Assembly (NCBI GenBank): GCA_024684435.1
Contig: JAIKWV010000032.1
Span: 1-64,000 of the forward strand
DNA from: Clostridiales bacterium
Lineage (GTDB): Bacteria > Bacillota > Clostridia > Oscillospirales > Acutalibacteraceae
Reading direction: 5' to 3'
Length of the DNA: 64,000 nt
The first letter of the stretch is position 1. Every line of letters starts with the position of its first letter. The position numbers and the translations under genes are program-made. Under the pieces are notes generated by a model. It made no database searches. It was not told the DNA's origin and worked only from the letters and a program-made list of their open reading frames with translations. Below are positions 38,325 to 47,273 of the stretch, one piece after another.

Positions 38325-40094
38325 TTATGCAGCTGTGAAAACGATTTCGCCGTCAACAGTCTCGAAGTGTGCGAATGTAGCGTTGCTGCGATCGCAAATT
38401 GTCCAAGTCTTATTGAGCTTAATCTTTCTCATGATAACTGACTTCTCGCCGATAGCGATCTTAACGATACCGTAGAGATCACCGCTTGCTGAAACGTCGA
38501 TCTTGTCATTGTTTGCACCGATCGTTGTCTCAACAGCTAAATCGAAGGGAAGATCAATTGTCTTCTTCTCAAGAGGCTGACCATTCTCATCAGCAATTGT
38601 TACTGTGGTACGAAGGAATACGCCGATACCGCCGTAAACAGTTGCGTCAACGATGACAACGCCAACTACCTTGATTGAAAGACCGAGACCTACAAGAACT
38701 TCTGCACTTGCCTGAATATCGTATGTCTTTGAGAGTTCCTCGGAAACGTTGATTGCTCTTGCCTTACCGTTTACGAACTCATAGCCCTTTGACTCCTTGG
38801 AGACAACTGCTAATTTGATAACACCGTCAACAGAAATCTGAAGCTGGAGCTCAAGGCAGATTGTGATGCAGGGAACGTTGGGGATCGGAACCTCGATCTC
38901 AAAGATGGTGATGGAATTGCCGGTACCCTTCTTGAGTTCAAGAAGGCCGTCCTTCAGCTTATCAAAGAAGCTGAGATCACCAGCATCCTCAGGAAGCTCT
39001 TTCTCTGCAAGAGATGCAGCATAAGAACCGCTGAGAATAGTTGTATCCTCAAGATCATAATCTATACGAAGGTAAGAGTTCTTGATGTCGTTTCTGATAA
39101 CATCTGCACTGAGGTTTGTTGTAATCTGGAGGTTTGATAATGAATATGCCTTTGTAATATTTACGCCGTCACATACATCGCCGCCAATGCTTACATCGAA
39201 ACCGTTGTTGTCATTTACTGATGCCTTTACTCTGAAATCACCAATCTTGAAGTTAAGCTTTACCTTCTTGAGAAGGGAAACATAATCAATGTTGTTGATG
39301 TCAAAGTCTTTAAGATCAGAAATGCTGAAGTTCTCCTGAACTTCTACTTCTGCAAGGTCGCCCTCCGGAGTAGCTGCATCAGCGTTATTAAGGACGTTAC
39401 CTTCAGCGTCCTTGATCTCTGATGCGCGAAGATCAGGTGAGAATGTGGTCTGGAGTTCAACAGCCTCAACTACGTCTGCAAGATTGAGAGCCGCGTCGCC
39501 TGTGCCAATCTCCTCCTCGTCATCGATCAAGCCCTGAGTACCTACTGCCGGCTCGGCAGCAACGATATCAAAGGTTGTCTCATCGAAGGTCTTGCTGGCC
39601 CAGATTGCCTTTGCAGCGTCAAGAGCTGCAAGTGCGTCTGCCTTAGGAGCAATGCCATCCTTGAATTTGCCGTTAGCCTGAAGCGAAAGAATACCGTTTG
39701 AAACAGCAATAGCAATTTCATCTGCATTTTCAAGCTTATTTGCATTCTTGATGACTTTGTCTTCCTTAAGCGTAAGGTTGGCAACTCTTACAAGTGTTGT
39801 TCCGACAAAGACCATTGAGATCTTGTCTGATGTTGCAAACTTGTCAGTCGAGTTGATTACGCCCCACTCGTAAGCAATCTGCACGTCCATGAAATACGGA
39901 TCGTCTGCAGTAATGTCTGCATAGTAGGGAGTGACTGTCTCTTCTGCCTCGGTCATGCCGAATTCTGAGTTGACTGTCTTCAACCATTCACCGACTACCA
40001 TAGTCTCCTTCGGCTGACCGATTCCCGTAATTCCGGGGATCAGATTCAGGAAAGCTATGATCGCTGCTAAAAGCAGTGAGATAAATTTTGTCAT
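38325..40094 (-). CDS. large secreted protein with SLH-like N-terminus
   Basis: 589 residues. A signal peptide (ISLLLAAIIAFLNLIPGITG) is followed at about 55-155 by sequence resembling degenerate S-layer homology repeats (YYADITADDPYFMDVQIAYEW, then GKFKDGIAPKADALAALDAA). A linker rich in acidic residues leads to a long beta-rich region (about 250-589) with no recognised family; it contains the segment LQLQISVDGVIKLAVVSKES and the C-terminal VIMRKIKLNKTWTI. It may be an S-layer-like or surface-attached structural protein. AAGGAGG lies 10 nt before the ATG, with an ATG-TAA start-stop between them. A strong promoter, structured leader and terminator suggest high expression. Confidence 0.75.
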   Translation of the reverse strand: MTKFISLLLAAIIAFLNLIPGITGIGQPKETMVVGEWLKTVNSEFGMTEAEETVTPYYADITADDPYFMDVQIAYEWGVINSTDKFATSDKISMVFVGTTLVRVANLTLKEDKVIKNANKLENADEIAIAVSNGILSLQANGKFKDGIAPKADALAALDAAKAIWASKTFDETTFDIVAAEPAVGTQGLIDDEEEIGTGDAALNLADVVEAVELQTTFSPDLRASEIKDAEGNVLNNADAATPEGDLAEVEVQENFSISDLKDFDINNIDYVSLLKKVKLNFKIGDFRVKASVNDNNGFDVSIGGDVCDGVNITKAYSLSNLQITTNLSADVIRNDIKNSYLRIDYDLEDTTILSGSYAASLAEKELPEDAGDLSFFDKLKDGLLELKKGTGNSITIFEIEVPIPNVPCITICLELQLQISVDGVIKLAVVSKESKGYEFVNGKARAINVSEELSKTYDIQASAEVLVGLGLSIKVVGVVIVDATVYGGIGVFLRTTVTIADENGQPLEKKTIDLPFDLAVETTIGANNDKIDVSASGDLYGIVKIAIGEKSVIMRKIKLNKTWTICDRSNATFAHFETVDGEIVFTAA

Positions 40095-40226
40095 TTACAT
40101 TTTTCCTCCTTCTTCTAAAAATGTTGGAGATGATCGTAATTGCCCCGCTTTCGCTACGGGAAATCCATACAACCATTGGGAAGAATCACACCCGAAGGTA
40201 CAACAATCCCCTTCTAATGTTCTCCA
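40095..40226 (-). promoter_or_regulatory. structured 5' leader of unknown class
   Basis: About 130 nt from promoter to start codon. It folds into a long hairpin with a TTCG loop (40178-40211; GGGGATTGTTGTACC with GGTGTGATTCTTCCC, including G-U pairs) and a second hairpin with a GCGAAAGC cap (40143-40160). Short flanking GGAGA/TCTCC could close the whole domain. The RBS AAGGAGG (40105-40111) lies just downstream. It matches no riboswitch consensus I know (TPP, cobalamin, c-di-GMP, SAM, FMN, glycine, purine, Mn). Confidence 0.5.
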
Positions 40227-40232
40227 CCATGG

Positions 40233-40261
40233 ATTATAGCACATTATTATTAAATAAACAA
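40233..40261 (-). promoter_or_regulatory. sigma-A promoter of the secreted protein gene
   Basis: Minus strand TTGTTT (40256-40261), 17-bp spacer, TATAAT (40233-40238). From 40262 to the uvrC stop at 40440 the sequence is A/T-rich and I see no other feature. Confidence 0.65.
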
Positions 40262-40439
40262 GATATTTTATCCAATATTTTAAAATATTTTAAAATAATT
40301 TTTATACTGTCCGTTATTATATTATATTCATTATATTTCATAAGTTTACAATTAGTAATATTTATTGTCTGATTTGGCAAAAAATACAAAAAATGTATGA
40401 CAAAAGCAACAAATTTGTAACCGGATTTATCGGACAGGA

Positions 40440-42278
40440 TCAGGTCTCGTCATCCGGATGAAAAGCGGCATAAACAGCCCTTGCGGCTTTTTCGTTCATT
40501 CCCTTGACCCCGGCGATCTCGCCGACCTCCGCCCCTCTGATAGCGGTCATTGTTTTGAAATGACGCAGCAGAGCCTTTGCCCTTGCTTCGCCTATACCCT
40601 CGATGGAAGTCAGGGTGGTGCTTACGGTGGATTTTTTGTGCTTGGTCCTGTGATAGGTGATGGCAAACCTGTGTACCTCGTCCTGTATTTTCGTGACCAG
40701 CACAAAAGCCTGATGTTTAGCATTCAGCTCAAGCTCTCCGCCTGATGAAGATATGGCTCTTGTACGGTGTCTGCTGTCCTTTACCATACCGTAAAGCGGA
40801 ATGTCCAGACCCATCTCCTGCAAAACCGGCTTGACCGCGTTCACCTGACCTAACCCGCCATCAAGAAGAATAAGGTCGGGAAGTTTGTCAAAGCCTTTCC
40901 CCCTGTCTCCACCGTCAAGATATCTTTGAAATCTTCGTGAAATTACTTCACGCATTGATTTGTAATCGTTCTGTCCCTCAAAGCCCTTTATTGCAAAGCG
41001 TTTGTAGGCTGATCTGTATGGTACTCCATCTTTAAAGACCACCATGCCCGCCACATTGTCACTGCCGGCAAAATGGGAAATATCATATGCTTCAATATAA
41101 TCCGGCGGAGACTGTAATCCCAACAGTTCTGCTAATTCTTTGAGAGCAGCGCTGTCTCTGTTCTTTCTGCCCATAGACTGAAAAAGGTTCTCTGATGCGT
41201 TCTTTCGGCACATTTCAACGAGCTGTACCTGTTCTCCTCTCAAAGGCACTGTGATCGTGACCTTATGCCCCGAAGTTTCGGACAGCCACTCGCACAAGAG
41301 TTCGGAATCTTCAACATCACCGTCAACCACTATATTCTTGGGTATATTTGTCCTCATGGAATAAAAGCTCTGCAACAGCTCCCGTCTCGCGTCCGCAAGA
41401 TCCTCCGGTCGGTCTATTATAAAATGCTCGCTGTCAAAGAGCCTTCCTCCCGTGAAACGCAGCACTGACATACAGGCCTTTTCCCGCTCGCATACAACGG
41501 CGAACACATCCTGTTCCCGATGTATATTTGCCATGACCTTTTGCTTTTCGGTCATTTTTTTTATTGAAGCTATCCTGTCACGGAGCTTTGCCGCCCTTTC
41601 AAAATCCAGAGCTTCCGCCGCTTCCTGCATTTCGGTCTCCATTCGTTTGACCGTGTCCGAGCCTCCTCCGTTTTTCAGGAATTTAAGAGCGTCGTTCACC
41701 GCGTCGTTGTACTCCTTGCAGGAAACCTTCCCGGAACAGGGCGCGCAGCACTGTGATATGTGGTAATTCAGGCAGGGTCTGCCCTTGCCTATGTCTCTCG
41801 GGAACACCTTGCCGCATTGGGGCAGCTTGAATATTTTAAGAGCCTCGTCCACGGAATTGCTTACCGCAAAAGAGCTTGTGTAGGGTCCTATATAATCGGC
41901 GCCGTCGTCCAGTACCTGCTTTGCGGCGGATATCACCGGCCAATCGCCCTTTGTCACCTTGATGTAATGATAACCCTTGTCGTCCTTGAGCAGGATATTA
42001 TATTTCGGCGTGTGCAGCTTTATCAGACTGCACTCCAGCACCAGCGCCTCAAACTCGCTGTCTGTAACGATAAAATCAAAGTCATCCACATTTTCGACCA
42101 TTTTCCTGACCTTCAGGGAATGGTTGTTCTGTGAGCCGAAGTACTGGCTGACCCTGTTTTTAAGCGCCTTTGCCTTACCCACATAGATGATCTGACCCTG
42201 GGAGTTTTTCATAAGATAGACCCCCGGGAGCAGCGGCAGCTTCATGGCTTTTTTTCTCAATCTGGCTAAATCGCTCAT
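40440..42278 (-). CDS. uvrC: excinuclease ABC subunit C
   Basis: 612 residues. UvrC makes both incisions around DNA damage in the UvrABC nucleotide excision repair complex. The N-terminal GIY-YIG nuclease is PGVYLMKN...IIYVGKAKALKNRVSQYF (about 18-45). Cysteines typical of the Fe-S-like site appear in CLNYHISQCCAPCSGK, with the UVR motif near 200 (EALDFERAAKLRDRI). The RNase H-like C-terminal nuclease (EAYDISHFAGSD, LILLDGGLGQV) and the terminal helix-hairpin-helix (IEGIGEARAKALL) are present. Complete and normal length. AAGGGTGA is 4 nt before the ATG. Last gene of a leftward run after the U32 peptidase gene. Confidence 0.97.
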   Translation of the reverse strand: MSDLARLRKKAMKLPLLPGVYLMKNSQGQIIYVGKAKALKNRVSQYFGSQNNHSLKVRKMVENVDDFDFIVTDSEFEALVLECSLIKLHTPKYNILLKDDKGYHYIKVTKGDWPVISAAKQVLDDGADYIGPYTSSFAVSNSVDEALKIFKLPQCGKVFPRDIGKGRPCLNYHISQCCAPCSGKVSCKEYNDAVNDALKFLKNGGGSDTVKRMETEMQEAAEALDFERAAKLRDRIASIKKMTEKQKVMANIHREQDVFAVVCEREKACMSVLRFTGGRLFDSEHFIIDRPEDLADARRELLQSFYSMRTNIPKNIVVDGDVEDSELLCEWLSETSGHKVTITVPLRGEQVQLVEMCRKNASENLFQSMGRKNRDSAALKELAELLGLQSPPDYIEAYDISHFAGSDNVAGMVVFKDGVPYRSAYKRFAIKGFEGQNDYKSMREVISRRFQRYLDGGDRGKGFDKLPDLILLDGGLGQVNAVKPVLQEMGLDIPLYGMVKDSRHRTRAISSSGGELELNAKHQAFVLVTKIQDEVHRFAITYHRTKHKKSTVSTTLTSIEGIGEARAKALLRHFKTMTAIRGAEVGEIAGVKGMNEKAARAVYAAFHPDDET

Positions 42279-42340
42279 CAGTTCACCCTTGTTAAAATAT
42301 AAGTTGGAAAAGAGCGGATATTATCCGCTCCGCACCTCAT

Positions 42341-43567
42341 TTATTTTGCTTTTCTCAGTATTGCGCCTGCCGGTATATTTGCCGGACACCTGAATCTGAA
42401 TATCATTTTAGGATGAGGCGTGGCCTCGATCCGTTCGCCTTCCTGTGTTTGCAGTTCCTCCGCCCTGACCGTATACGGCGCCTTGCCCCGTTCAAGGACT
42501 TCCAGCTCGTCTCCGTCAAAAAAACGGTTTCTCTGCTCTGCGGTCACAAATTCCCCGTCGCTGTCCGTTACTATTGCCATAACGTCCCATTCTCTACGGT
42601 ATCCTCCCTCATAGAATATCTCCGCGTTCTCATTGGGAGCGCCGAAGAAAAAGCCGGTACAGTACTCACGGTAGCTGACCTTGAAGACCTCGTTCCTTAT
42701 CCATTCGGGAAGCTCAAAATCCTCCGATGGGCGTTCAAGATAAGCGTCTATAGCCGCTCTGTAGGCATTTGTCACCGTGGCGACATAATAAGCAGACTTG
42801 GCTCTGCCCTCGATCTTAAAGCTTGAAACGCCGGCGTTTATAAGCTCCGGGATATGCTCTATCATGCACATATCCCTGGCGTTGAGGATATATGTACCTC
42901 TTTCGTCATCATCTATGGGAAAATATTCTCCCGGGCGGGTCTCCTCCATAAGATGATATTTCCATCTGCAGGGCTGGGCGCAGTCTCCCCTGTTGGAATC
43001 CCTGCCCGTCAGGTATGATGACAGCAGACATCTGCCGGAAAACGAGACGCACATCGCTCCATGGACAAAGCATTCAATGTCCATGTCCCGGGGGATATTC
43101 TGTCTTATCTCCGCGATTTCCTTCAGAGAGACCTCTCTCGCCATAACTATGCGCTTCGCGCCCATATTATAAAATGCGTTGGCGGCTCCGTAATTAGTTA
43201 TACCCGCTTGTGTGGAAATATGTATTTCACACCGGGGCGCAAGTTTTTTAATTTGTTCAAAAACACCCAAGTCGGTCACGATATAGCCGTCTATCCCGCT
43301 CATGGAAGTCCACCTTATATGTTCCGGAAGAGAGGGAAGCTCATCGTTTCTGGGAACGGTATTGCAGGTAAGATAGACCTTTACGCCCTTGTTGTGGGCA
43401 TACTCCACCGCTTCAGGCAGAGTATCGGTATTGAAATTTTTCGGCGCGGTCCTCATGCCGAAACGGTCGCCCGCAAGGTACACCGCATCCGCCCCGAAGT
43501 CCACTGCGGCTTTCAGGCATTCCATATCCCCCGCCGGGGACAAAAGCTCAGGTCTGCTGATTTTCAA
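42341..43567 (-). CDS. peptidase U32 family protein (YrrO/RlhA-like)
   Basis: 408 residues. The family start ELLSPAGDMECLKAAVDFGA is followed by DAVYLAGDRFGMR, and the U32 signature ECFVHGAMCVSFSGRCLLSSYL is followed by NRGDCAQPCRWKY. The cysteines in the signature are likely Fe-S ligands, as in the RlhA/TrhP RNA hydroxylation proteins that belong to this family; older annotation calls it collagenase. In Firmicutes U32 genes next to mltG correspond to yrrN/yrrO and may act in tRNA ho5U34 formation. The start is TTG at 43567 with GGAAGGA 10 nt upstream. It follows mltG after 30 nt. Confidence 0.9.
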   Translation of the reverse strand: MKISRPELLSPAGDMECLKAAVDFGADAVYLAGDRFGMRTAPKNFNTDTLPEAVEYAHNKGVKVYLTCNTVPRNDELPSLPEHIRWTSMSGIDGYIVTDLGVFEQIKKLAPRCEIHISTQAGITNYGAANAFYNMGAKRIVMAREVSLKEIAEIRQNIPRDMDIECFVHGAMCVSFSGRCLLSSYLTGRDSNRGDCAQPCRWKYHLMEETRPGEYFPIDDDERGTYILNARDMCMIEHIPELINAGVSSFKIEGRAKSAYYVATVTNAYRAAIDAYLERPSEDFELPEWIRNEVFKVSYREYCTGFFFGAPNENAEIFYEGGYRREWDVMAIVTDSDGEFVTAEQRNRFFDGDELEVLERGKAPYTVRAEELQTQEGERIEATPHPKMIFRFRCPANIPAGAILRKAK

Positions 43568-43597
43568 ATATATACAGATCCTTCCGGAAAATATTTA

Positions 43598-45178
43598 TCA
43601 TTCCGCGCTGTTAGCTCTTGCTACTTCAAAAGAATTCTGATCCTGCTCGGCGGCATTTCTGGCATAATATATTTTTCCGTTCTTGTCGTGCTGGAAATAA
43701 TAGTAGTCCGTCTCCGCAGGATTAAGTGCAGCCTCTATGGCATCCATACCGGGATTGCAGATCGCCCCGGCAGGCAAACCTTCGCATTTATATGTGTTGT
43801 ACAACGGCATATACTGCGCAGCGGCGGAATCGCCTATCTTAGGCGCAAGATACTTTGAAACATATTCGTAAGTGGAGTCACAGTCAAGGGTCGGATAGTT
43901 CACAGGATCATTAAGACGGTTGTGTATTACCGATGAGATCCCCACCATCTGTGATTTGTTCGCAGCCTCTTTCTGGATTATGGAAGCGATGATTATGACC
44001 TCATTGGTCGTAAGACCCAATTCCTTTGCCTTCTGCTTGCAGCCCTCTGTCCACTTGCTTTCAAACGCTGTCAGGAATCTCTTGATGACGCTTATGGGGT
44101 TTTCTCCGATGTAGAATTCATAGGTATCCGGGAACAGGTATCCCTCCAGCTTGTAACAGGCCTTGCTGTTCTCAAGCCCGGAAATAAAGCCGTACTTATA
44201 ATTGCTTGTATCAATGGATGAATAAAGATAATCGGATTTGCACACGCCATATGTTGCAAGCTTGTCAAATATCTGATAAACCGAGTAACCCTCGGGGAAA
44301 ATGAGCTTTTCCGTTTCAGCATTCTTCTGCTTGCCTTTTAATTCGTTGAGCATACCCTCAAGTCCCATGCTCGCGTTGAGCTCATAGGGACCTGCAAGAT
44401 ACACAGGCGTTTTCGTGTTCTTAAGTTTGCTGGTCAAACTGCAAAATATTTTGCAGAATTCGCGCTGGGAGATCAGTCCCTCTTTGTCAAGGATATCTAT
44501 GATCTGATTTGTGGACATATTTTCCTGGATATTGACCGTTACCGGAGCATCCTTTTTGCCTATCGCGAGGATGTCGTTTATACACATAATGCCGAAAGTT
44601 GAAAAAAGAACGGTGAAAACCAGAATTACCGCTAACAGAGGAATAACGCTCTTGAAGCCCGACGCGCTGCTTCTTTTTCTTCCGGAGCCTTTCTTTTTTG
44701 CGCTTTTGGAGCCGCGGCTTTTAGCATTCCCTTCATCGGTTGACGCGGCACTTCCGCCGACAGGTATCGAACCTGTGCTCTGCTGAGCGGTACTGGGACG
44801 CTGATTGCTGAAATAAACGCCGTTTTTATACGGGGACTGATATTGCTGCTCCCCGGGCTGTCCCTGACGAGACTGCTGAGTACGTTCAGCCGCTCGCCTC
44901 TGCTCCTGCTGTCGGATGGCGTTCTGACGGAACGCATCCTGCTCATGCTGACGGGCAGCGTTCTGCTCTCTCTGACGAAGAGCGTTCTGGCGAAAAGCAT
45001 TCTGCTGCGCCTCAGAGACTCTTCTTGCTTCCTCTCCCGACGTTTTATGCAGTTCGGAATATGCTCCGGTATACCCCGCATTATACGAAGTTTTATTCGG
45101 CTCTTGCGAAGCATTTGCTTTGTTCTCTATTTTTTTGTCCAGACTTTCTAAGATCTTGTCGAAATCATTGCTCCTCAT
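43598..45178 (-). CDS. mltG: endolytic transglycosylase MltG
   Basis: 526 residues. MltG cuts nascent peptidoglycan strands at the outer membrane face and sets glycan length. The cytoplasmic N-terminus (about 1-150) is long and contains Gln/Arg-rich repeats of the type QNAFRQ/QNALRQREQ. One membrane helix is at about 165-195. The YceG domain follows, with LYLFP-like EGYLFPDTYEFYI and the catalytic Glu in IIASIIQKEAANKSQM, then STYEYVSKYLAP. The start at 45178 is chosen because GGAGG lies 11 nt upstream; the in-frame TTG at 45196 overlaps it. The long N-terminal tail is unusual relative to B. subtilis YrrL. Confidence 0.93.
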   Translation of the reverse strand: MRSNDFDKILESLDKKIENKANASQEPNKTSYNAGYTGAYSELHKTSGEEARRVSEAQQNAFRQNALRQREQNAARQHEQDAFRQNAIRQQEQRRAAERTQQSRQGQPGEQQYQSPYKNGVYFSNQRPSTAQQSTGSIPVGGSAASTDEGNAKSRGSKSAKKKGSGRKRSSASGFKSVIPLLAVILVFTVLFSTFGIMCINDILAIGKKDAPVTVNIQENMSTNQIIDILDKEGLISQREFCKIFCSLTSKLKNTKTPVYLAGPYELNASMGLEGMLNELKGKQKNAETEKLIFPEGYSVYQIFDKLATYGVCKSDYLYSSIDTSNYKYGFISGLENSKACYKLEGYLFPDTYEFYIGENPISVIKRFLTAFESKWTEGCKQKAKELGLTTNEVIIIASIIQKEAANKSQMVGISSVIHNRLNDPVNYPTLDCDSTYEYVSKYLAPKIGDSAAAQYMPLYNTYKCEGLPAGAICNPGMDAIEAALNPAETDYYYFQHDKNGKIYYARNAAEQDQNSFEVARANSAE

Positions 45179-45202
45179 AAGGGCTTTTTCCTCCAAAAAA
45201 CA

Positions 45203-45793
45203 TCAATTATTTCTGTAAAATCTATTTTCCGTAACGACCATGTTGATGCTTTTATCATATCTGCCTCTGGGCAGTTTTTTTGCAATACAATCCTCGTAGC
45301 ACAGTCCCGCAGACACGCCGCGAAACTCTTCAAGGAACTTGTCATAATAGCCTCCGCCAAAGCCCAGCCTGAAGCCGTTCACATCAAAAGACAGACCCGG
45401 GACTATGCAGAAACCGTTTGACAGATCCGTAAGCTTCCTGCTTTCATCCGCTTCCGGTTCAAGTATCCCGAAATGCTGTGCGCTGAGCTCATCGAGGCTG
45501 TTAATAAAATAGAAATCCATGCTCCGCGCAGTCTCTCCGCAGCGGGGGACCGCCACGGACTTTCCCATGGAAAGCGCCGTTTTTATTATCTCCCCGGTAT
45601 CCACCTCAAGGGACGAGGACACATAACACAAAACAGTACCCGCCTCACGGAACGCCCACAGATTCAATAATCTTCTTGTTACCTTTACGTCAAGCTGTTT
45701 TTTTCTTTCCGGGGAATAACTCTTTCTGATGTTCGTGTACTCCTTGCGGAGTTCTTGCTTTACCTGACGCATATCCTGCGGATTTACGGACAT
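45203..45793 (-). CDS. 5-formyltetrahydrofolate cyclo-ligase
   Basis: A 196-residue enzyme that converts 5-formyl-THF to 5,10-methenyl-THF using ATP (MTHFS/YgfA family). The N-terminal KQELRKEYTNIRKSY resembles the family start KxxLRxxxxxxR, and the active-site loop is RLGFGGGYYDKFLEEF. Length is standard. AAAGGAG lies 8 nt before the ATG inside the end of the DJ-1 gene, and the two reading frames overlap by 10 nt, so translation is coupled. Confidence 0.93.
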   Translation of the reverse strand: MSVNPQDMRQVKQELRKEYTNIRKSYSPERKKQLDVKVTRRLLNLWAFREAGTVLCYVSSSLEVDTGEIIKTALSMGKSVAVPRCGETARSMDFYFINSLDELSAQHFGILEPEADESRKLTDLSNGFCIVPGLSFDVNGFRLGFGGGYYDKFLEEFRGVSAGLCYEDCIAKKLPRGRYDKSINMVVTENRFYRNN

Positions 45794-46323
45794 TGCAGAG
45801 ACTCCTTTATGGCGTCCACATCGGCGCCGGTGGTGTGCCTTGCTATTTCAAGACCAAAAGCTATGGAAGCTCCCGGTCCTTTTGCGGTTATTATTTTTCC
45901 GTCTGTACACACGAATTTATCGGGTACAACGGCGCCTGAAAGCTCACTCTCCATACCGGGGAAACAAACCGCGCTTCTGCCCTTCAGCAGACCCATATGT
46001 CCAAAGACGGACGGCGCGGCGCAGATAGCGCAAATATATTTATCGTTGTCATAGGCGTATCGTATCGCCGCTCTGACCGTATCTGATTTTTCCAGATTTA
46101 TTGTGCCGGGCATACCTCCGGGCAGGACCACAGCTTCAAGCCTTTCGTCGGGAATGAAATCCGCTTCGGACATATCGCAGTTTACAGGTATACCGTGGGA
46201 ACCTGCTACGGTTTTTCCGCCTATGCCGACAGTATTGACCGCGGCTCCGGCGCGTCTGAGAATGTCAACTGTTGAAATTGCCTCGATCTCTTCAAATCCG
46301 GGGGCGACAAATACATATATCAT
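45784..46323 (-). CDS. DJ-1/PfpI family protein
   Basis: A 179-residue class I glutamine amidotransferase-like protein. It begins IYVFVAPGFEEIEAIS, which has the Glu that contacts the nucleophile, and the nucleophile Cys is in ICAICAAPSVFG. The C-terminal GPGASIAFGLEIAR is typical of the DJ-1 branch (YajL/ThiJ-like). Proposed activities are protein deglycase or glyoxalase III, both debated. ATG 46323 has AAGGAG 9 nt upstream. It lies between tmk (16 nt upstream) and the 5-FCL gene. Confidence 0.9.
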   Translation of the reverse strand: MIYVFVAPGFEEIEAISTVDILRRAGAAVNTVGIGGKTVAGSHGIPVNCDMSEADFIPDERLEAVVLPGGMPGTINLEKSDTVRAAIRYAYDNDKYICAICAAPSVFGHMGLLKGRSAVCFPGMESELSGAVVPDKFVCTDGKIITAKGPGASIAFGLEIARHTTGADVDAIKESLQCP

Positions 46324-46339
46324 TATTACACACTCCTTG

Positions 46340-47011
46340 TCAGTCCGTAAGACAGGCAGAAACTTTTTCATATACAGTCTCAGCTATCTTTTGTATAGGC
46401 AGCGCGGTGTCGCCGTCTGCACAGGGGATCACGTGCCAGCCCAGCTTGCCCGCCGCGTAGACAGCGGCTTCCCTGCACCTTTTCAGGTAGGCAACATTTG
46501 CCTCGTGTATATCTTTTTTTACTTCATCTCCGCCATAACGGGCGGTCATCAGCTTCTGTGATATTTCAATGGGCATATCAAGATAGATCACTCCGTCCGG
46601 GCGGGGTATGCCCAATTTATTATATTCGTAGTCCTCAAGCCATTCAAGGTAGCCGTCCCATTCGCTCCGGTCAAGCTTAAGGGTCTGATGATACGCGTTG
46701 GATGTAGTGTACCTGTCGGCAAGTATCAGCTTTCCGCCAAGATAGTCGTCTTTCCATTTGTTTATGTAGTTTGCCACACGGTCAACCGCATAAAATGAGG
46801 ATGCCGCATAAGCGTTCACCGCGCCGGGATCGCTACCGAATTCACCGCCCAAATACATTCTGACCAAAGAACTTGAGGGACTTTCATAGTCCGGCAGCTT
46901 GATGCGCACGGTGTTCTTTCCCTCATCTGTGAGCCTTTTGCAAAGCAGATCCATCTGTGTGGTTTTTCCGCTGCCGTCCAGTCCTTCAATGACTATAAGC
47001 TTACCTTTCAT
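46340..47011 (-). CDS. tmk: thymidylate kinase
   Basis: A 223-residue P-loop kinase converting dTMP to dTDP. The P-loop is GLDGSGKTT (10-18). The DR motif is in LADRYTTSNAYHQTLKL and the LID-side segment is VIYLDMPIEISQKLM. It is a somewhat divergent member: the LID region near MTARYGGDEVKKD has few arginines, and the insertion YLGGEFGSDPG follows the dTMP site. GGAG lies 8 nt before the ATG. It is the first gene of the leftward run tmk/DJ-1/5-FCL/mltG/U32/uvrC. Confidence 0.88.
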   Translation of the reverse strand: MKGKLIVIEGLDGSGKTTQMDLLCKRLTDEGKNTVRIKLPDYESPSSSLVRMYLGGEFGSDPGAVNAYAASSFYAVDRVANYINKWKDDYLGGKLILADRYTTSNAYHQTLKLDRSEWDGYLEWLEDYEYNKLGIPRPDGVIYLDMPIEISQKLMTARYGGDEVKKDIHEANVAYLKRCREAAVYAAGKLGWHVIPCADGDTALPIQKIAETVYEKVSACLTD

Positions 47012-47163
47012 ATGAAAACTCCGTCTTTATCTTTTATTGGGACACAATATCACATTATAAACATCCATACTGATTATACCACAATTTTGCAATTTTACAA
47101 TACCAAAACCGGGTTTTATGCAGTTTGTTTACTTTAATTTTACAAATTATAAGAAATTTACTC

Positions 47164-47192
47164 TTGTAATCTATGAAGAAATAGTATAAAAT
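47164..47192 (+). promoter_or_regulatory. possible promoter of the parvulin gene
   Basis: TTGTAA (47164-47169), 17-bp spacer, TAAAAT (47187-47192), about 80 nt before the ATG. The match is weak, and TATAAA two bases earlier gives only a 15-bp spacer. Confidence 0.4.
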
Positions 47193-47273
47193 ATACTTTG
47201 TTATGTCATTGGTAAATCGGCTTTATTTATCAGTGCGACAGAATTTTCATATTTAAAAGGATGGTTAGTTTTT

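Noticed and set aside
43061-43858. 265-residue frame on the plus strand
   Set aside because: It spans the ends of the U32 and mltG genes in antisense and has no family signature.
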